Origin: Flavobacterium psychrophilum
GTDB taxonomy: Bacteria > Bacteroidota > Bacteroidia > Flavobacteriales > Flavobacteriaceae
Assembly (NCBI GenBank): GCA_022729635.1
Contig: DZAU01000087.1
Span: 1 to 6,776, forward strand
Reading direction: 5' to 3'
Length of the DNA stretch: 6,776 nt
Shown: positions 5,223 through 6,776 of the stretch, piece by piece
How the letters are laid out: every line of letters starts with the position of its first letter
Numbering within the stretch: position 1 is the first letter of the stretch
The notes under the pieces: model-generated
The model's database searches: none
The model's input: the letters and a program-made list of their open reading frames with translations, nothing else
Told to the model about the DNA's origin: nothing
Made by a program: the position numbers and the translations under genes

Positions 5223-6776
5223 ATGAAAAAAATCTTACTCTTATCAATAACTGCATTCGTTTTCGCCAGTTGTTCCTCAACAAAAACAACAAAAACAGCA
5301 TCTAAAACCCCTTTTGTTTGGGAAAGTGCCAATGTGTATTTTCTTCTCATCGACCGATTCAACAACGGAGACAAAACCAACGACCAAAACTACAACCGAA
5401 ATAAACCAACGGCAAAATTACGAGGTTTTGAAGGTGGAGATATTCGAGGTGTGATTCAAAAATTGGACGAAGGCTACTTCGAAAAACTAGGAATAAATGC
5501 TATTTGGATGACTCCCGTTGTCGAACAAATCCACGATGGAGTCGATGAAGGAACTGGATTTACTTATGGATTTCACGGTTATTGGACAAGAGATTGGTCG
5601 GCATTGGATCCGAGTTTTGGAACTAAAAAAGATTTGGCTGAATTGGTCGAAAAAGCACACGCAAAAGGTATTCGAATTCTGTTGGATGCCGTAATCAATC
5701 ACACCGGACCAGTCACTGCCGAAGATTCTGTTTATCCTGCTGATTGGGTTCGAACTTCGCCAAAATGTACTTATAAATCGTATGACACTTATATCAATTG
5801 CACCTTGGTCGAAAATCTTCCAGATGTAAAAACCGAGAGCAATGAAGCCGTAGATTTACCTCCATTCTTGATTGAAAAATGGAAAAAGGAAGGCCGTTAC
5901 GAACAAGAAGTTGCCGAATTGGATGCGTTTTTTGCCAAAACGGGTTATCCTCGTGTGCCAAAATATTACATTATGAAATGGCTTTCAGATTACATCACCG
6001 ATTATGGAATTGATGGTTACCGTGTGGACACAGCGAAACACACTTATGAAGATGTTTGGGCTGATTTCAAGAAAGTTTGTGACCAATCCTTTGCCGATTT
6101 CAAAAAAAATAATTCCAAAAAAGTATTGGACAGCAATGCCTTTTTTATCGTTGGAGAAGTGTATGGATATAATATTGGCAACAAAAAACTATATGATTTT
6201 GGGGATAAAAAAGTGGATTATTTTGCCAATGGATTTACCGGTTTAATCAATTTTGACTTTAGAAATGAAGCCAAAATGAATTATGAAGCATTGTTTTCTA
6301 AATACAATTCCATTCTTCAAAATGACCTAAAAGGAAACACGGTAATGAACTATGTTTCTTCTCACGACGACAGTTCTCCTTATGACAAGAAACGCGAAAA
6401 AACATTCGAAAGTGGTACAAAATTATTGCTTACTCCTGGAATTTCACAAGTGTATTATGGTGATGAAAGTGCTCGTCCGCTAGACATTGCAGGAACAACA
6501 GGCGACGCGACTTTGCGATCGATGATGAATTGGGAGGACATAAAAACCAATCCCGAAACTCAAAAAGTGCTTTTACATTGGCAAAAATTAGGCAATTTCA
6601 GAAGAAATCACCCTTCGATTGGAGCTGGAATTCATCAGGAAATTTCGGCGAGTCCTTATGTTTTTAGTCGAACTTTTAGCAAAGATAATTTCACGGACAA
6701 TGTGGTTATTGGATTAGATTTGCCAAAAGGACAAAAAGAAATTTCGGTTGGAACAATTTTCAAGGACGGAACAAAA
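5223..6776 (+). CDS. GH13 alpha-amylase lipoprotein, MalS-like (3' truncated by window)
   Basis: The frame is open from ATG 5223 to the last base (518 codons) with no stop, so the gene continues downstream. The N-terminus MKKILLLSITAFVFASC has a lipobox-like FAS-C17, so it should be an acylated lipoprotein. The residues after the cysteine (SSTKTTKT) lack the acidic cluster typical of surface-export signals in Bacteroidota, so a periplasm-facing position is more likely than the cell surface. GH13 motifs: GFHGYWTRDW, D155-AVINH160, LPD201V, D264-GYRVD269 (nucleophile D269), VGE312VY (acid/base E312) and SSH381-D382 (third catalytic Asp). The segment between the LPD motif and the nucleophile (LPPFLIEKW, ELDAFFAKTGYPR, YYIMKWLSDYI) resembles Escherichia coli MalS-type periplasmic alpha-amylases (GH13_19, from memory). 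It would cleave internal alpha-1,4 bonds of maltodextrins and feed the SusA-like and GH31 enzymes. The C-terminal beta domain begins around residue 460 and is incomplete. Confidence 0.9.
   Translation, partial: MKKILLLSITAFVFASCSSTKTTKTASKTPFVWESANVYFLLIDRFNNGDKTNDQNYNRNKPTAKLRGFEGGDIRGVIQKLDEGYFEKLGINAIWMTPVVEQIHDGVDEGTGFTYGFHGYWTRDWSALDPSFGTKKDLAELVEKAHAKGIRILLDAVINHTGPVTAEDSVYPADWVRTSPKCTYKSYDTYINCTLVENLPDVKTESNEAVDLPPFLIEKWKKEGRYEQEVAELDAFFAKTGYPRVPKYYIMKWLSDYITDYGIDGYRVDTAKHTYEDVWADFKKVCDQSFADFKKNNSKKVLDSNAFFIVGEVYGYNIGNKKLYDFGDKKVDYFANGFTGLINFDFRNEAKMNYEALFSKYNSILQNDLKGNTVMNYVSSHDDSSPYDKKREKTFESGTKLLLTPGISQVYYGDESARPLDIAGTTGDATLRSMMNWEDIKTNPETQKVLLHWQKLGNFRRNHPSIGAGIHQEISASPYVFSRTFSKDNFTDNVVIGLDLPKGQKEISVGTIFKDGTK

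Noticed and set aside
6004..6246. Plus-strand ORF of 80 codons near the right end
   Set aside because: It is out of frame inside the lipoprotein amylase gene, over the D269 and E312 motifs, and is a shadow.

Overview
The window is from a member of the Bacteroidota, most likely a Flavobacterium or close relative. The DNA is AT-rich. Starts are preceded by A-rich leaders without Shine-Dalgarno sequences. The proteins match the maltodextrin/starch utilisation set of Flavobacteriaceae. All genes are on the + strand and are closely spaced, as in one polycistronic unit that begins upstream and continues downstream of the window.

Layout: (1) 1-323, the 3' end of a GH65 maltose-phosphorylase-type gene. 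(2) 324-459, a 136-bp gap with a factor-independent terminator inside a larger palindromic repeat. (3) 460-840, a small GxxExxY-family protein with a PD-(D/E)xK-like motif. Its DNA has lower GC than the genes around it, and related 25-bp sequences flank it in inverted orientation (326-350 and 847-871). (4) 827-2704, an exported SusA/neopullulanase-type GH13 enzyme that starts inside the GxxExxY gene. (5) 2760-5165, an exported GH31 enzyme, either an alpha-glucosidase or an alpha-glucan transglucosylase. (6) 5223 to the window end, a GH13 alpha-amylase lipoprotein of MalS-like type, cut by the window edge. It is open to the last base and has no stop in the window.

Inferred pathway: imported malto-oligosaccharides are cleaved in the periplasm by the two GH13 enzymes. 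The GH31 enzyme trims or rearranges the alpha-glucosides. The resulting maltose is taken into the cytoplasm and split by the GH65 enzyme with phosphate into glucose and beta-glucose-1-phosphate. SusC/SusD-like uptake proteins, the inner-membrane transporter, beta-phosphoglucomutase and a regulator are expected nearby but are not in the window.

The most unusual feature is the GxxExxY module. It looks like a repeat-bounded insertion that separates the cytoplasmic and exported halves of the locus, and it seems to have supplied a new start codon and the first ~15 residues of the SusA-like enzyme. The second notable feature is a pair of intergenic palindromes with identical 15-bp arms, each 13-14 nt before the start codon of the next gene. 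No RNA genes, CRISPR arrays or recognisable insertion-sequence transposases were seen.
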